DNA from: an uncultured Candidatus Competibacteraceae bacterium
Lineage (GTDB): Bacteria > Pseudomonadota > Gammaproteobacteria > Competibacterales > Competibacteraceae
Assembly (NCBI GenBank): GCA_937960715.1
Contig: CALGOO010000082.1
Location: 1 to 11,223 of the forward strand
Direction: 5' to 3'
DNA: 11,223 bases
Shown here: piece after piece, positions 1 to 6,663 of the stretch
Layout: each line of letters opens with the position of its first letter
Numbering within the stretch: the stretch's first letter is position 1
Notes under the pieces: generated by a model
Told to the model about the DNA's origin: nothing
The model's input: only the letters and a program-made list of their open reading frames with translations
Databases searched by the model: none
Made by a program: the position numbers and the translations under genes

Positions 1-975
1 CCCCAGCCCCGGTCGGCTCCCAAACCGCCGCCCCGCCCCCAGGCGGCACCAATCCAGCCTCCACCGGCGTCGGCAGCGGTCGCCAAGCCCCCACACCCGA
101 AAGCGTCACCCCCACCGACCGGGGTTCCCTCACCTTCCACGTCGCCGAAGGGGCGGATGGCGATGGTGGTTATCGCGGTGATCGGGCTGATCGCGCTGGG
201 CGGCTGGCAGTTCTGGGAGAAATTCGGCGTGACGCCAAATGGCGATGGCACGGTGACTTCACTGAATACAGTTGATTGTGAACATCGCTTACTGTTAAGC
301 ACCCTTGTCACAGACGCCATCGCATCTGTTCAGGGATTAGAAACAGCATTTACCAAACTTAAAGATAAAAGGGATCGCTTCGATAGAATTTTACTTAAAA
401 AGAAAAATGAACTACCAAAATTTTATCCACTTATAGAGAATGTAGAAATCCAATGGAAGCTTATTAAAATGGAAATCGATATTATTCTTACTAATCGTGA
501 AATAGCAGTGACATTTGGCAATTTTCTACCATTGCTAAATAGCTCTATCACTAATATTAATATGTTATCAAACGATATCGCTAAGAGTTTAGCTAATAAC
601 CGGGCTGATTCTCGGCAAAGGTCCCTAGCTAATAAACAGCTAGAGTTGGGAGAACAAATCGCTAATGATTTGCAGAACCCGAACACTGCTGTTGCCGCTG
701 ATCGATTAAAACGCAATGTATCTTTGTTTGGGCAAAACTTGCGGATAATGCGCGAAGGCGGACAGAGTATTAAGCGGGTTACAATCCCTGAAAGTGCTAA
801 TAAGCTGTCTGATCTCGCTGAATTTTTTAAAACACTAGAACCAGAAATTGTGCGCCTTATCGAAAGATCTCCGGGGCTGATTAAATTAAAAAATGCCTCT
901 CAGAAAATTACCGAACAAAGTGATATCCTAGTCAAATTGTCATCAGAGCTATTTGGCGAATGTAATAAAAAATGA
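1..975 (+). CDS. Membrane-anchored protein with PilJ-like sensor domain (5' partial)
   Basis: The frame is open from base 1 to the TGA at 973-975, so the N-terminus lies outside the window. Numbering from the ATG at 157, which need not be a real start, the upstream 52 codons encode a Pro/Ala/Ser-rich linker ending in Lys-Gly-Arg. A hydrophobic helix follows (about residues 3-19), then a mostly helical region (about 40-265) ending in Asn-Lys-Lys. The basic residues before the helix suggest a cytoplasmic N-terminus and a periplasmic C-terminus. Residues about 190-265, including SLFGQNLRIMREGG and a later ERSPGLIKLKNASQKI, resemble by eye the periplasmic sensor domain of the type IV pilus chemoreceptor PilJ; this is recall, not an alignment. 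No second TM, HAMP or methyl-accepting signalling domain follows, so any output domain must be N-terminal. The only two cysteines are C41 and C269, at the two ends of the domain. Base composition changes sharply near 250. The frame of the first 150 bases is uncertain. I infer a sensor role; ligand and partners are unknown. Confidence 0.6.
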   Translation, partial: PQPRSAPKPPPRPQAAPIQPPPASAAVAKPPHPKASPPPTGVPSPSTSPKGRMAMVVIAVIGLIALGGWQFWEKFGVTPNGDGTVTSLNTVDCEHRLLLSTLVTDAIASVQGLETAFTKLKDKRDRFDRILLKKKNELPKFYPLIENVEIQWKLIKMEIDIILTNREIAVTFGNFLPLLNSSITNINMLSNDIAKSLANNRADSRQRSLANKQLELGEQIANDLQNPNTAVAADRLKRNVSLFGQNLRIMREGGQSIKRVTIPESANKLSDLAEFFKTLEPEIVRLIERSPGLIKLKNASQKITEQSDILVKLSSELFGECNKK

Positions 976-1015
976 CTTTGTCACTTGGACCCGCACCACT
1001 GGAGCGGTCAACCGG

Positions 1016-1041
1016 CATTCCCACGCCGGAGCGTGGGAATG
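1016..1041. repeat. REP-like perfect inverted repeat
   Basis: Arms CATTCCCACGC (1016-1026) and GCGTGGGAATG (1031-1041) are exact reverse complements around a 4-base CGGA loop. The hairpin lies between the stop of the sensor-like gene (975) and the chosen start of the ATPase gene (1072). It has no downstream T-run, so it does not look like an intrinsic terminator. Its form matches short extragenic palindromes (REP-like elements) scattered in many gammaproteobacterial genomes; only this copy can be seen here. Confidence 0.6.
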
Positions 1042-1060
1042 AGAACCATCGCTTTCCGCG

Positions 1061-1066
1061 AGGTGA
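1061..1066 (+). promoter_or_regulatory. Ribosome binding site that sets the ATPase gene start
   Basis: AGGTGA lies 5 bases before the ATG at 1072. It favours that start over the in-frame TTG at 985 and ATG at 1039, whose use would translate through or start inside the inverted repeat. Confidence 0.6.
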
Positions 1067-1071
1067 GAATC

Positions 1072-2841
1072 ATGCGCTTTCCCTATGGCATTGCTGATTT
1101 TCGCAAAATTCGGGAGGAAGGCTACTTCTACGTGGACCGCACCGACCGGATTCCGCTCGTTGAAGAAGCCGGCAGTCAACTGCTGTTCCTGCGTCCGCGC
1201 CGGTTCGGCAAGAGCCTGTGGCTGTCCACGCTGGAAAACTACTACGACCTGGCGCGGGCGGATGATTTTGACCGGCTGTTTGGTGGGCTGAAGATCGGCC
1301 GGAACCCGACGCCGCTGCGCAACCGTTACTTCATCCTCAAGCTCAACTTTTCGATGGTGGACCCGCAGGGTGACTACGCCGCGATTCGCAGTTCTCTGTT
1401 TCATCATCTGAACATCCAGATCAAGGAGACGGTAGCCCGCTACGGTGACTGGCTGGAGGGGCGGGTGGATGTCCAAGCGGATGACGGCATCGCCTCGTTG
1501 CAATCCCTGACCAGCGCGGTGTCCCGAACGCCCCACCCGCTCTATGTGCTGATTGATGAATACGACAATTTCGCCAACGAAGTGATGATCAGCCCGTGGC
1601 GCGGGACGAATCGCTACGAAGAGCTGGTGCAAGGCGAAGGCACGATCAAGACCTTTTTCAAGGTGGTGAAGGCTGGCGCGGAAGGGCGAGGCATCGATCG
1701 AACGTTCCTCACCGGCGTCTCCCCGGTGGTCCTCAGCGACATCACCAGCGGCTACAACGTCGCCGAAGATCTCTCGCAGCGGCCCCGGTTCCATGACCTG
1801 TGCGGCTTTACCGAAGCGGAATTGCGCAACGCCTTGCAACAGATCGCGACGGCGGACGGTCTCGACGCTGACCGGATAAACACCGCCCTCGATCTGATGC
1901 GCGACTTCTACAACGGGTATCGCTTCACGTTACGACGGGAAGAACGGCTCTACAACCCGACCCTGGTCCTGTACTTTCTCAAACGTCTGGCTGACGACGG
2001 CCAACACCCGGAACAACTGCTCGACGACAACCTGGCGATGGACCGCAACCGAATTCAATACGTCGCCCGTTTGCCGCACGGCGAGACGCTGGTCAACGCG
2101 ACGCTGAACCCCGCCGAACCGCTGGCCATTGCCCAACTGGTCAACCGCTTCGGCGTGCAAGACATGCTGACCGCCCCCCGCGACCCCGACTTTCTGGCTT
2201 CGCTGCTCTACTACTTCGGCGTCCTGACCCTGGCCGGGCGCGATGCCCTGGGCAAATGGCAACTGACCATTCCCAACCAGGTGATCCGCAAGCTTTATAT
2301 CGAACGATTGCGGGAACAGACGCTACCGCGCTACGAAGATCAGGAACAGCGGCAACGGGTCGTCGAACGATTTTACGCCACTGGTGATCTGGAACCGCTG
2401 TGCGACTTCCTCGAACAGCGATATTTCAAGGTCTTCGACAACCGAGATTTGCGCTGGAGCAACGAGTTGGTGGTCAAGACCGCGTTTCTAGTGACGCTGT
2501 TCAACGACGCCTTCTACCGGATGGACTCGGAGCCGGCGCTGGGGCGAGGTTACGGCGATCTACTGCTGCGGGTGCGCCCCGACATGCGCCCATACGCCCT
2601 GCTCGATCATTTGCTGGAGTTCAAGACGGTCACGCTCAAGACAGTCGGTCTCGCCAGCGCCGAACTGGCGGCCACACCTCGAACGGAACTGCGTGCCCTG
2701 CCGGCGGTGGCGGACGCCCTGCGGGACGCGGAGCGGCAACTGACCGGCTATCGGGAGGCGCTGGAACGTTCCAGTGGCGAGTCGCTCAAGCTGCATACCC
2801 ATGCGGTGGTGTGCATCGGCCTGGAACGGCTGATATGGTGA
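1072..2841 (+). CDS. AAA-ATPase-like / PD-(D/E)XK nuclease superfamily protein
   Basis: This 589-residue protein belongs to the large, poorly characterised family with an N-terminal AAA-ATPase-like domain and a C-terminal PD-(D/E)XK nuclease-like domain (Pfam AAA-ATPase_like and the DUF1703 type). The start MRFPYGIADFRKI is the typical family N-terminus. A Walker A-like RPRRFGKS is at residues 41-48, and a Walker B LYVLIDEYD at 157-165 is followed by a sensor-like FLTGVSP. Near the C-terminus D496 (in YGDLLL) and E516-F517-K518 fit the D...ExK nuclease core. Length is normal and the frame is intact, with GC content like the core genome. The start was chosen from family similarity and a good ribosome binding site. 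Family members are often multicopy and linked to mobile or accessory regions, but their function is unproven; a role in defence or in DNA processing is only conjecture. The gene converges on recO with a 33-bp gap. Confidence 0.85.
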   Translation: MRFPYGIADFRKIREEGYFYVDRTDRIPLVEEAGSQLLFLRPRRFGKSLWLSTLENYYDLARADDFDRLFGGLKIGRNPTPLRNRYFILKLNFSMVDPQGDYAAIRSSLFHHLNIQIKETVARYGDWLEGRVDVQADDGIASLQSLTSAVSRTPHPLYVLIDEYDNFANEVMISPWRGTNRYEELVQGEGTIKTFFKVVKAGAEGRGIDRTFLTGVSPVVLSDITSGYNVAEDLSQRPRFHDLCGFTEAELRNALQQIATADGLDADRINTALDLMRDFYNGYRFTLRREERLYNPTLVLYFLKRLADDGQHPEQLLDDNLAMDRNRIQYVARLPHGETLVNATLNPAEPLAIAQLVNRFGVQDMLTAPRDPDFLASLLYYFGVLTLAGRDALGKWQLTIPNQVIRKLYIERLREQTLPRYEDQEQRQRVVERFYATGDLEPLCDFLEQRYFKVFDNRDLRWSNELVVKTAFLVTLFNDAFYRMDSEPALGRGYGDLLLRVRPDMRPYALLDHLLEFKTVTLKTVGLASAELAATPRTELRALPAVADALRDAERQLTGYREALERSSGESLKLHTHAVVCIGLERLIW

Positions 2842-2874
2842 GGGGGCGAAAAATCTTGTTTGAGAAAAGCCAAT

Positions 2875-3585
2875 TCAGCCAGGCTCCCGCCTCGCCCGAT
2901 ACAACTCCCGCGTCTTCAGCGCCCGCCCGCGCAACTGCACGGCCAGCGCGGCGCGGGTCAAACGCTTGACCTCCCGCAGCACGGCGGGATCGTTCAGAAT
3001 CCCGTCGCGCAGGGCCAACAGTCCCCGGCCCGAAATCGGCACCCCGCCCTCGGCCGATCCGGCGGTCAGCGGTCCCCGATCCAGCACATAGCAATACCGT
3101 TCCTCGGCGACGATGGACGCACCGCTGGCGGCCTCGCAATCCAGGGTCAGGCCATAGCCCAGTTCCTCCAGCAACCGCTTCTCGAATCGCCGCAGCGGCG
3201 GCTCCTCGCCAACCGCCGTGGCCAGTTCCGCCAACAAAAGCGGATAGGCGGCGAACAGGCCGGAATGCGGGTCCAGGCGCGGCAGCAGGCGCACCAGCAA
3301 CTCGTTGACGTACAGTCCGGCCAGCACCCGGTGGGGCGGCAAGGGCGCCGGAAGACCCGCTTCCTCGGCGGCGGTCAGCGTCGCCAATTCGCCCGTCCCG
3401 ACCCAGGACAGCAACAAGGACGCGAACGGTTGCAACAAACCTTTCAATCTTGACCGAGACCCCGCCGCGCCGCGCGCCACCAGACCCACCCGGCCGTGAT
3501 CCTGGCTGAAAACTTCCAGCAGCAGGCTGGTATCACGGTAGGGGCGGCGATGCAGAACGAACGCGGGTTGCAACAGCACGCGCAT
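2875..3585 (-). CDS. recO: DNA repair protein RecO
   Basis: This 236-residue protein is close in length to E. coli RecO (about 242). RecO works with RecR to load RecA onto SSB-coated single-stranded DNA in the RecF pathway and to anneal complementary strands. The N-terminal OB-fold region starts with PAFVLHRRPYRDTSLLLEVF and continues through HGRVGLVARGA. The helical C-terminal domain contains FEKRLLEELGYGLTLDCE and ends with the conserved LKTRELYRARR-type tail. It starts with ATG 18 bp after the era stop, in the usual rnc-era-recO order, so it is probably the last gene of that transcript. The pdxJ gene often found downstream is absent here; the convergent ATPase-like gene takes that place. 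Confidence 0.93.
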   Translation of the reverse strand: MRVLLQPAFVLHRRPYRDTSLLLEVFSQDHGRVGLVARGAAGSRSRLKGLLQPFASLLLSWVGTGELATLTAAEEAGLPAPLPPHRVLAGLYVNELLVRLLPRLDPHSGLFAAYPLLLAELATAVGEEPPLRRFEKRLLEELGYGLTLDCEAASGASIVAEERYCYVLDRGPLTAGSAEGGVPISGRGLLALRDGILNDPAVLREVKRLTRAALAVQLRGRALKTRELYRARREPG

Positions 3586-3603
3586 GAGGCGAAAGCAACC
3601 GAC

Positions 3604-4509
3604 TCAGGGCGAAGCCGGATCGGCGTAGCCCAGACTCCGCAAGGCGCGTTCATCGTCGGACCAGCCCTCGCGCACCTTGACCCAGGTTTCCAGAAACACC
3701 GGGCGGCCCAGCAGGCGTTCCAGGTCCTGGCGGGCCTGGCGCCCGACTTCGCGCAGCATCGCGCCCTTCTCGCCGATGACGATGCCTTTCTGGCTGGCGC
3801 GCTCCACCCAGATCAGGGCGTGAATCCGCGTCAGCCGCTCCTCCTCGGCAAAGCGCTCGATCGCCACCGTCAGGGCATACGGCAATTCCTCGCGTAGCAA
3901 CCGGGTCAGCTTTTCACGCACCAGTTCGGCGGCCAGAAAGCGCTCGCTGGCCGTGGTGACCTGATCGGCCGGGAACGGGAAGTCGCCGACCGGCAGCAAA
4001 CGAGCAATGGCCCGTTCCAGCGTCGCCACATTGTCGCCCTTGAGCGCGGACAGCGGCACCACGTCGGCGAACGCGCGTCGGCCCGCCATGTCCCGCAGGA
4101 ACGGCAGCAGCCGCGCCTTGTCGGCGATCCGGTCCACCTTGTTGACCGCCAACGCCACCGGCCCTGGAAAGACGGCCAGCCGTTGCAGCACATCCTCGTC
4201 TTCCTCGGTCCAGCACAGGGCCTCGATCAGGAACACCACCACATCCACGTAACCCAGCACGCTGGCCGCCGCCCGATTCAGGTAGCGGTTCATCGCCCGC
4301 CGTCCCTGGCGGTGCAATCCAGGGGTGTCCACATACACGATCTGCGCTTCCGGCAGGGTCTGGATGCCGAGAATGACGTGGCGGGTGGTCTGCGGCTTGG
4401 GCGCGGTGATGCTGATCTTCTGGCCGATCAGCCGGTTCAGCAGGGTGGACTTACCGACGTTGGGTCGGCCCAGCAGAGCCGCGTGGCCGGCGCGGGTGAA
4501 AACGGTCAT
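3604..4509 (-). CDS. era: GTPase Era
   Basis: Era is an essential GTPase that binds the 3' end of 16S rRNA and assists 30S subunit maturation, linking it to cell-cycle progression. The 301-residue length matches E. coli Era. Motifs: G1 GRPNVGKST at 14-22, switch-region PKPQTTRH at 37-44, G3 DTPG at 61-64, G4 NKVD at 123-126 and a G5-like PLSALKG at 152-158. The C-terminal KH domain carries IVIGEKGAMLREVG, containing the RNA-binding GxxG. The frame stays open upstream to 4605, but that stretch overlaps rnc and is arginine-rich and unlike Era. The ATG at 4509, giving MTVFTRAGHAALLGRPN, is the clear start. It overlaps the rnc stop by 4 nt (ATGA), which suggests translational coupling. Confidence 0.96.
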   Translation of the reverse strand: MTVFTRAGHAALLGRPNVGKSTLLNRLIGQKISITAPKPQTTRHVILGIQTLPEAQIVYVDTPGLHRQGRRAMNRYLNRAAASVLGYVDVVVFLIEALCWTEEDEDVLQRLAVFPGPVALAVNKVDRIADKARLLPFLRDMAGRRAFADVVPLSALKGDNVATLERAIARLLPVGDFPFPADQVTTASERFLAAELVREKLTRLLREELPYALTVAIERFAEEERLTRIHALIWVERASQKGIVIGEKGAMLREVGRQARQDLERLLGRPVFLETWVKVREGWSDDERALRSLGYADPASP

Positions 4510-5174
4510 GGCGGCAGTTGCTCCAATAGTCGACGGGCGGCGTCCTGTTCGGCCTTGCGGCGGCTGCTTCCCATCGCGACCGCGCGGCGGTCGGCGACGG
4601 CGCATTCAACCGTAAAGGTCTGAGCATGCGGCTCGCCGCGAATTTCCAGCACGCTATAGACCGGCAGGGGTTGCTGGCGGGCCTGCAGATACTCCTGCAA
4701 GCGGGTCTTGGGATCCCTCAGCTCGCTGGCGTTGGCCAGTCCCGCCAAACCGTTCCGATACAAACGCAAAATCAGCGCCCGACAGGGGGCCAGTCCGCCG
4801 TCCAGGTAAACCGCCCCGAAAATCGCCTCCAGCGCGTCCGCCAGAATGGATTCGCGTTGTGGACCACCGCTGCGCAGCTCACCCTGTCCCAACCGCAACT
4901 CCTCGCCCAGCTTCAGGCCGCGGGCCAGCTCCGCCAACGCCTCACCCTTCACCAACGTCGCCCGCAACCGGCTCAGCTCACCCTCGCTGGCCTGGGGATA
5001 ACGGTGGAACAAACACTCGGCCATCACCAGGTTCAACAACGCATCGCCCAGAAATTCCAGCCGCTCGTTGTGGCGCGGCGCGGCGCTGCGATGGGTCAGC
5101 GCTTCCTCCAACAGATCGGGCTGTCGAAACGCATAATTCAAGGCGGCGCACAGCCGCGCGGCTGAAGAACGCAT
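4506..5174 (-). CDS. rnc: Ribonuclease III
   Basis: RNase III cleaves double-stranded RNA, processing the 30S rRNA precursor and many mRNAs, and acts as a dimer with Mg2+. The 222 residues match the usual length. The signature NERLEFLGDALL starts at 36. The acidic residues E37, E40, D44, D113 and E116 align, each one position lower, with E. coli E38, E41, D45, D114 and E117, so the active site looks complete. The C-terminal double-stranded-RNA-binding domain begins near DPKTRLQEYLQA and ends with GSSRRKAEQDAARRLLEQL. The ATG at 5174 has only a weak ribosome binding site. Upstream is a 193-bp repeat-bearing spacer; downstream the stop overlaps the era start. In E. coli RNase III cleaves its own leader to limit expression, so the leader here deserves attention. 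Confidence 0.96.
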   Translation of the reverse strand: MRSSAARLCAALNYAFRQPDLLEEALTHRSAAPRHNERLEFLGDALLNLVMAECLFHRYPQASEGELSRLRATLVKGEALAELARGLKLGEELRLGQGELRSGGPQRESILADALEAIFGAVYLDGGLAPCRALILRLYRNGLAGLANASELRDPKTRLQEYLQARQQPLPVYSVLEIRGEPHAQTFTVECAVADRRAVAMGSSRRKAEQDAARRLLEQLPP

Positions 5175-5202
5175 TTCAGCAGGACTGCACGAAACTTTTC
5201 GG

Positions 5203-5286
5203 GGCGGACGGCTTGTTCATCGACTTGTCGCCGTCTCCTCGGTAGTCCGCGTCGATACAAGCTCAGATTCCATGGCGGACGGCTTG
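5203..5286. repeat. Direct repeats with an alternate pairing segment in the rnc leader
   Basis: GGCGGACGGCTTG occurs at 5203-5215 and again at 5274-5286, and similarity extends to a shared CATC a few bases on. Between them GTCCGC (5245-5250) is the reverse complement of the GCGGAC inside each copy (5204-5209 and 5275-5280). In the transcript this middle segment could pair with either copy but not both. A further short inverted repeat, CGAAA/TTTCG, lies at 5190-5201 next to the rnc start. The spacer 5175-5367 holds no credible gene and I could not identify a convincing promoter in it. Function is unknown. Confidence 0.4.
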
Positions 5287-5367
5287 CCCATCAATCCGGC
5301 GTCGGCGCATCCGGCGCTTAACCGTTGTAATAATCACCACGGTCTCTCGCCGCCTCCAAGAAAGACC

Positions 5368-5766
5368 TCATTCAGCTAGAAGAATGGACTCGTTGACCTT
5401 GAGCGTGACATACAGCCCCTCGATCAGTTTCCGCTCGTCCTGGTAAACCAGATCGAGTATCTTCCCTCGGCGGTCGTTGCGGATGTTGAGATCCTTGGCC
5501 TGGACATTACTCACGTACCCAATATCGAACCGCTTTTGAATAGCGCGCTGGATTTCCTCCCTGCTCATGCTACCCACCGACTCCTTGCGGACGCTCTCGA
5601 TGGTGGACTTGATCGAGTAATACTGGACATACATCGGAATCACCTGCATCGCGATCAGGGCCACCATCCCGATCAAGACCAACAGCAACAGCATCCCAAT
5701 GATGGACATGCCGCGCTGCCGTTCATTCGCCTGCCATTTTCCTCGTGTGAATGGTCGCATTTTCAT
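5368..5766 (-). CDS. DUF4845 family single-TM protein
   Basis: This 132-residue protein sits between lepB and rnc, where DUF4845 proteins are commonly found in non-enteric gammaproteobacteria. After a basic N-terminus ending in ERQRG it has one hydrophobic helix (about 20-42), then a mixed soluble domain (IRNDRRGKILDLVY and a KLIEGLYVTLKVN strand-like tail). The basic N-terminus and RG|MSIIGMLLLLV pattern resemble a type IV prepilin cleavage region, but position +5 is Gly rather than the usual Glu. Function is not established; an envelope role is inferred from topology and neighbours. An AGGGGG ribosome binding site lies only 2 bases before the ATG at 5766 but 8 bases before the in-frame ATG at 5760, so the true start may be Met3. 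The gene begins 14 bp after the lepB stop. Confidence 0.8.
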   Translation of the reverse strand: MKMRPFTRGKWQANERQRGMSIIGMLLLLVLIGMVALIAMQVIPMYVQYYSIKSTIESVRKESVGSMSREEIQRAIQKRFDIGYVSNVQAKDLNIRNDRRGKILDLVYQDERKLIEGLYVTLKVNESILLAE

Positions 5767-5780
5767 ACCCCCCTGCTCGC

Positions 5781-6626
5781 CTACTTGATGTCATCGCCAA
5801 TCCGGCCGCATTGACCCCGAAAGGTAATACAGTCCAAATTCATCCAGATAAAAAATGCCCGGCCGATCAGGTTCTCCTCGGGCAGCGGCCCCCAAACCCG
5901 ACTGTCGCTGCTGTTGTCGCGGTTATCGCCCATCACGAAATAATGTCCGGCTGGCACCTGGTATTCCCAGATGATCGCTCCATCCAATTCGCGGCGCGGC
6001 TGAATATCAGGCCAAAATCCGACCAAACCCCGGCGATCACCGACCAGCGCCTGCATCCGATGCTCGGTCGCGCCCAACTGTTCCCTGAACGGCTGATAAC
6101 CCGGCGCGGCGGGATCGGCGGGTAGCGGCGTCAACGGCACGAGTTGGCCATTGATCGAGAGTCGCCCGTCACGATAAACCAGCCGATCACCAGGCAAGCC
6201 GATCACCCGCTTAATATAAGCCACCGCCGGATCGGGCGGATAGCGGAACACCACCACATCGCCCCGCTGCGGCTGGCCGTTGCCGATCACCTTGGTATTG
6301 AGCACCGGCAACCGTAATCCGTAGGCAAACTTGTTGACCAGGATGAAGTCGCCACTAAGCAGGGTAGGCATCATCGAGTCGGATGGAATCCGAAACGGCT
6401 CGACCACGAACGAGCGCAGCGCCAGCACCGCCAGGATCACCGGAAAGAACGACTTCGACAAATCCACGTACCAAGGCAGCTTGACCGCGACTGGCGCCGC
6501 CACGCCCGCCTCTCCCGCGACCGGGACACGCGCGCGCCGCGGCGCCAGCACCAGAGCGTCCAGCAACCAGATGCCGCCAGTCAACCCGGTCAGCACCACA
6601 AGAACGGCAGCAAAATCAATATTCAT
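5781..6626 (-). CDS. lepB: Signal peptidase I
   Basis: Signal peptidase I removes signal peptides from proteins exported by Sec and Tat, using a Ser/Lys dyad on the outer face of the inner membrane. The 281 residues contain an N-terminal TM helix (about 5-27), a cytoplasmic basic loop and a second TM helix (about 59-76). These are followed by box B IPSDSMMPTL with nucleophile S84, box D with general base K139 (AYIKRVIGLPGD) and box E GDNRDNSSDSRVWG near the C-terminus. All catalytic boxes are intact; residue 83 is Asp where many homologues have Gly. A loop between boxes D and E (about 160-215) resembles the larger periplasmic domain of gammaproteobacterial enzymes. It follows lepA by 37 bp in the conserved lepA-lepB pair. 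No strong ribosome binding site is visible before the ATG. Confidence 0.96.
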   Translation of the reverse strand: MNIDFAAVLVVLTGLTGGIWLLDALVLAPRRARVPVAGEAGVAAPVAVKLPWYVDLSKSFFPVILAVLALRSFVVEPFRIPSDSMMPTLLSGDFILVNKFAYGLRLPVLNTKVIGNGQPQRGDVVVFRYPPDPAVAYIKRVIGLPGDRLVYRDGRLSINGQLVPLTPLPADPAAPGYQPFREQLGATEHRMQALVGDRRGLVGFWPDIQPRRELDGAIIWEYQVPAGHYFVMGDNRDNSSDSRVWGPLPEENLIGRAFFIWMNLDCITFRGQCGRIGDDIK

Positions 6627-6663
6627 GTTGTTCGCGATCCACGGGCGAAACCACCTTCGCCCT

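Noticed and set aside
1016..1041. Intrinsic terminator for the sensor-like gene
   Set aside because: The hairpin is present, but no T-run follows and it lies about 40 bases past the stop; a REP-like element fits better.
985..1071. Upstream extension of the ATPase-like gene to a TTG at 985 or an ATG at 1039
   Set aside because: It would put the inverted repeat into or directly at the start of the protein. The family N-terminus and a good ribosome binding site fit the ATG at 1072.
949..1839. Minus-strand open frame of 296 codons opposite the ATPase-like gene
   Set aside because: The plus-strand frame carries Walker motifs and family features; the minus-strand product looks like a composition artefact.
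2842..2874. Bidirectional terminator between the ATPase-like gene and recO
   Set aside because: I found no stem-loop of useful length in this 33-bp gap.
4510..4605. N-terminal extension of Era up to 4605
   Set aside because: It overlaps rnc by about 100 bases and encodes an Arg/Pro-rich stretch absent from Era proteins; the ATG at 4509 gives the standard length.
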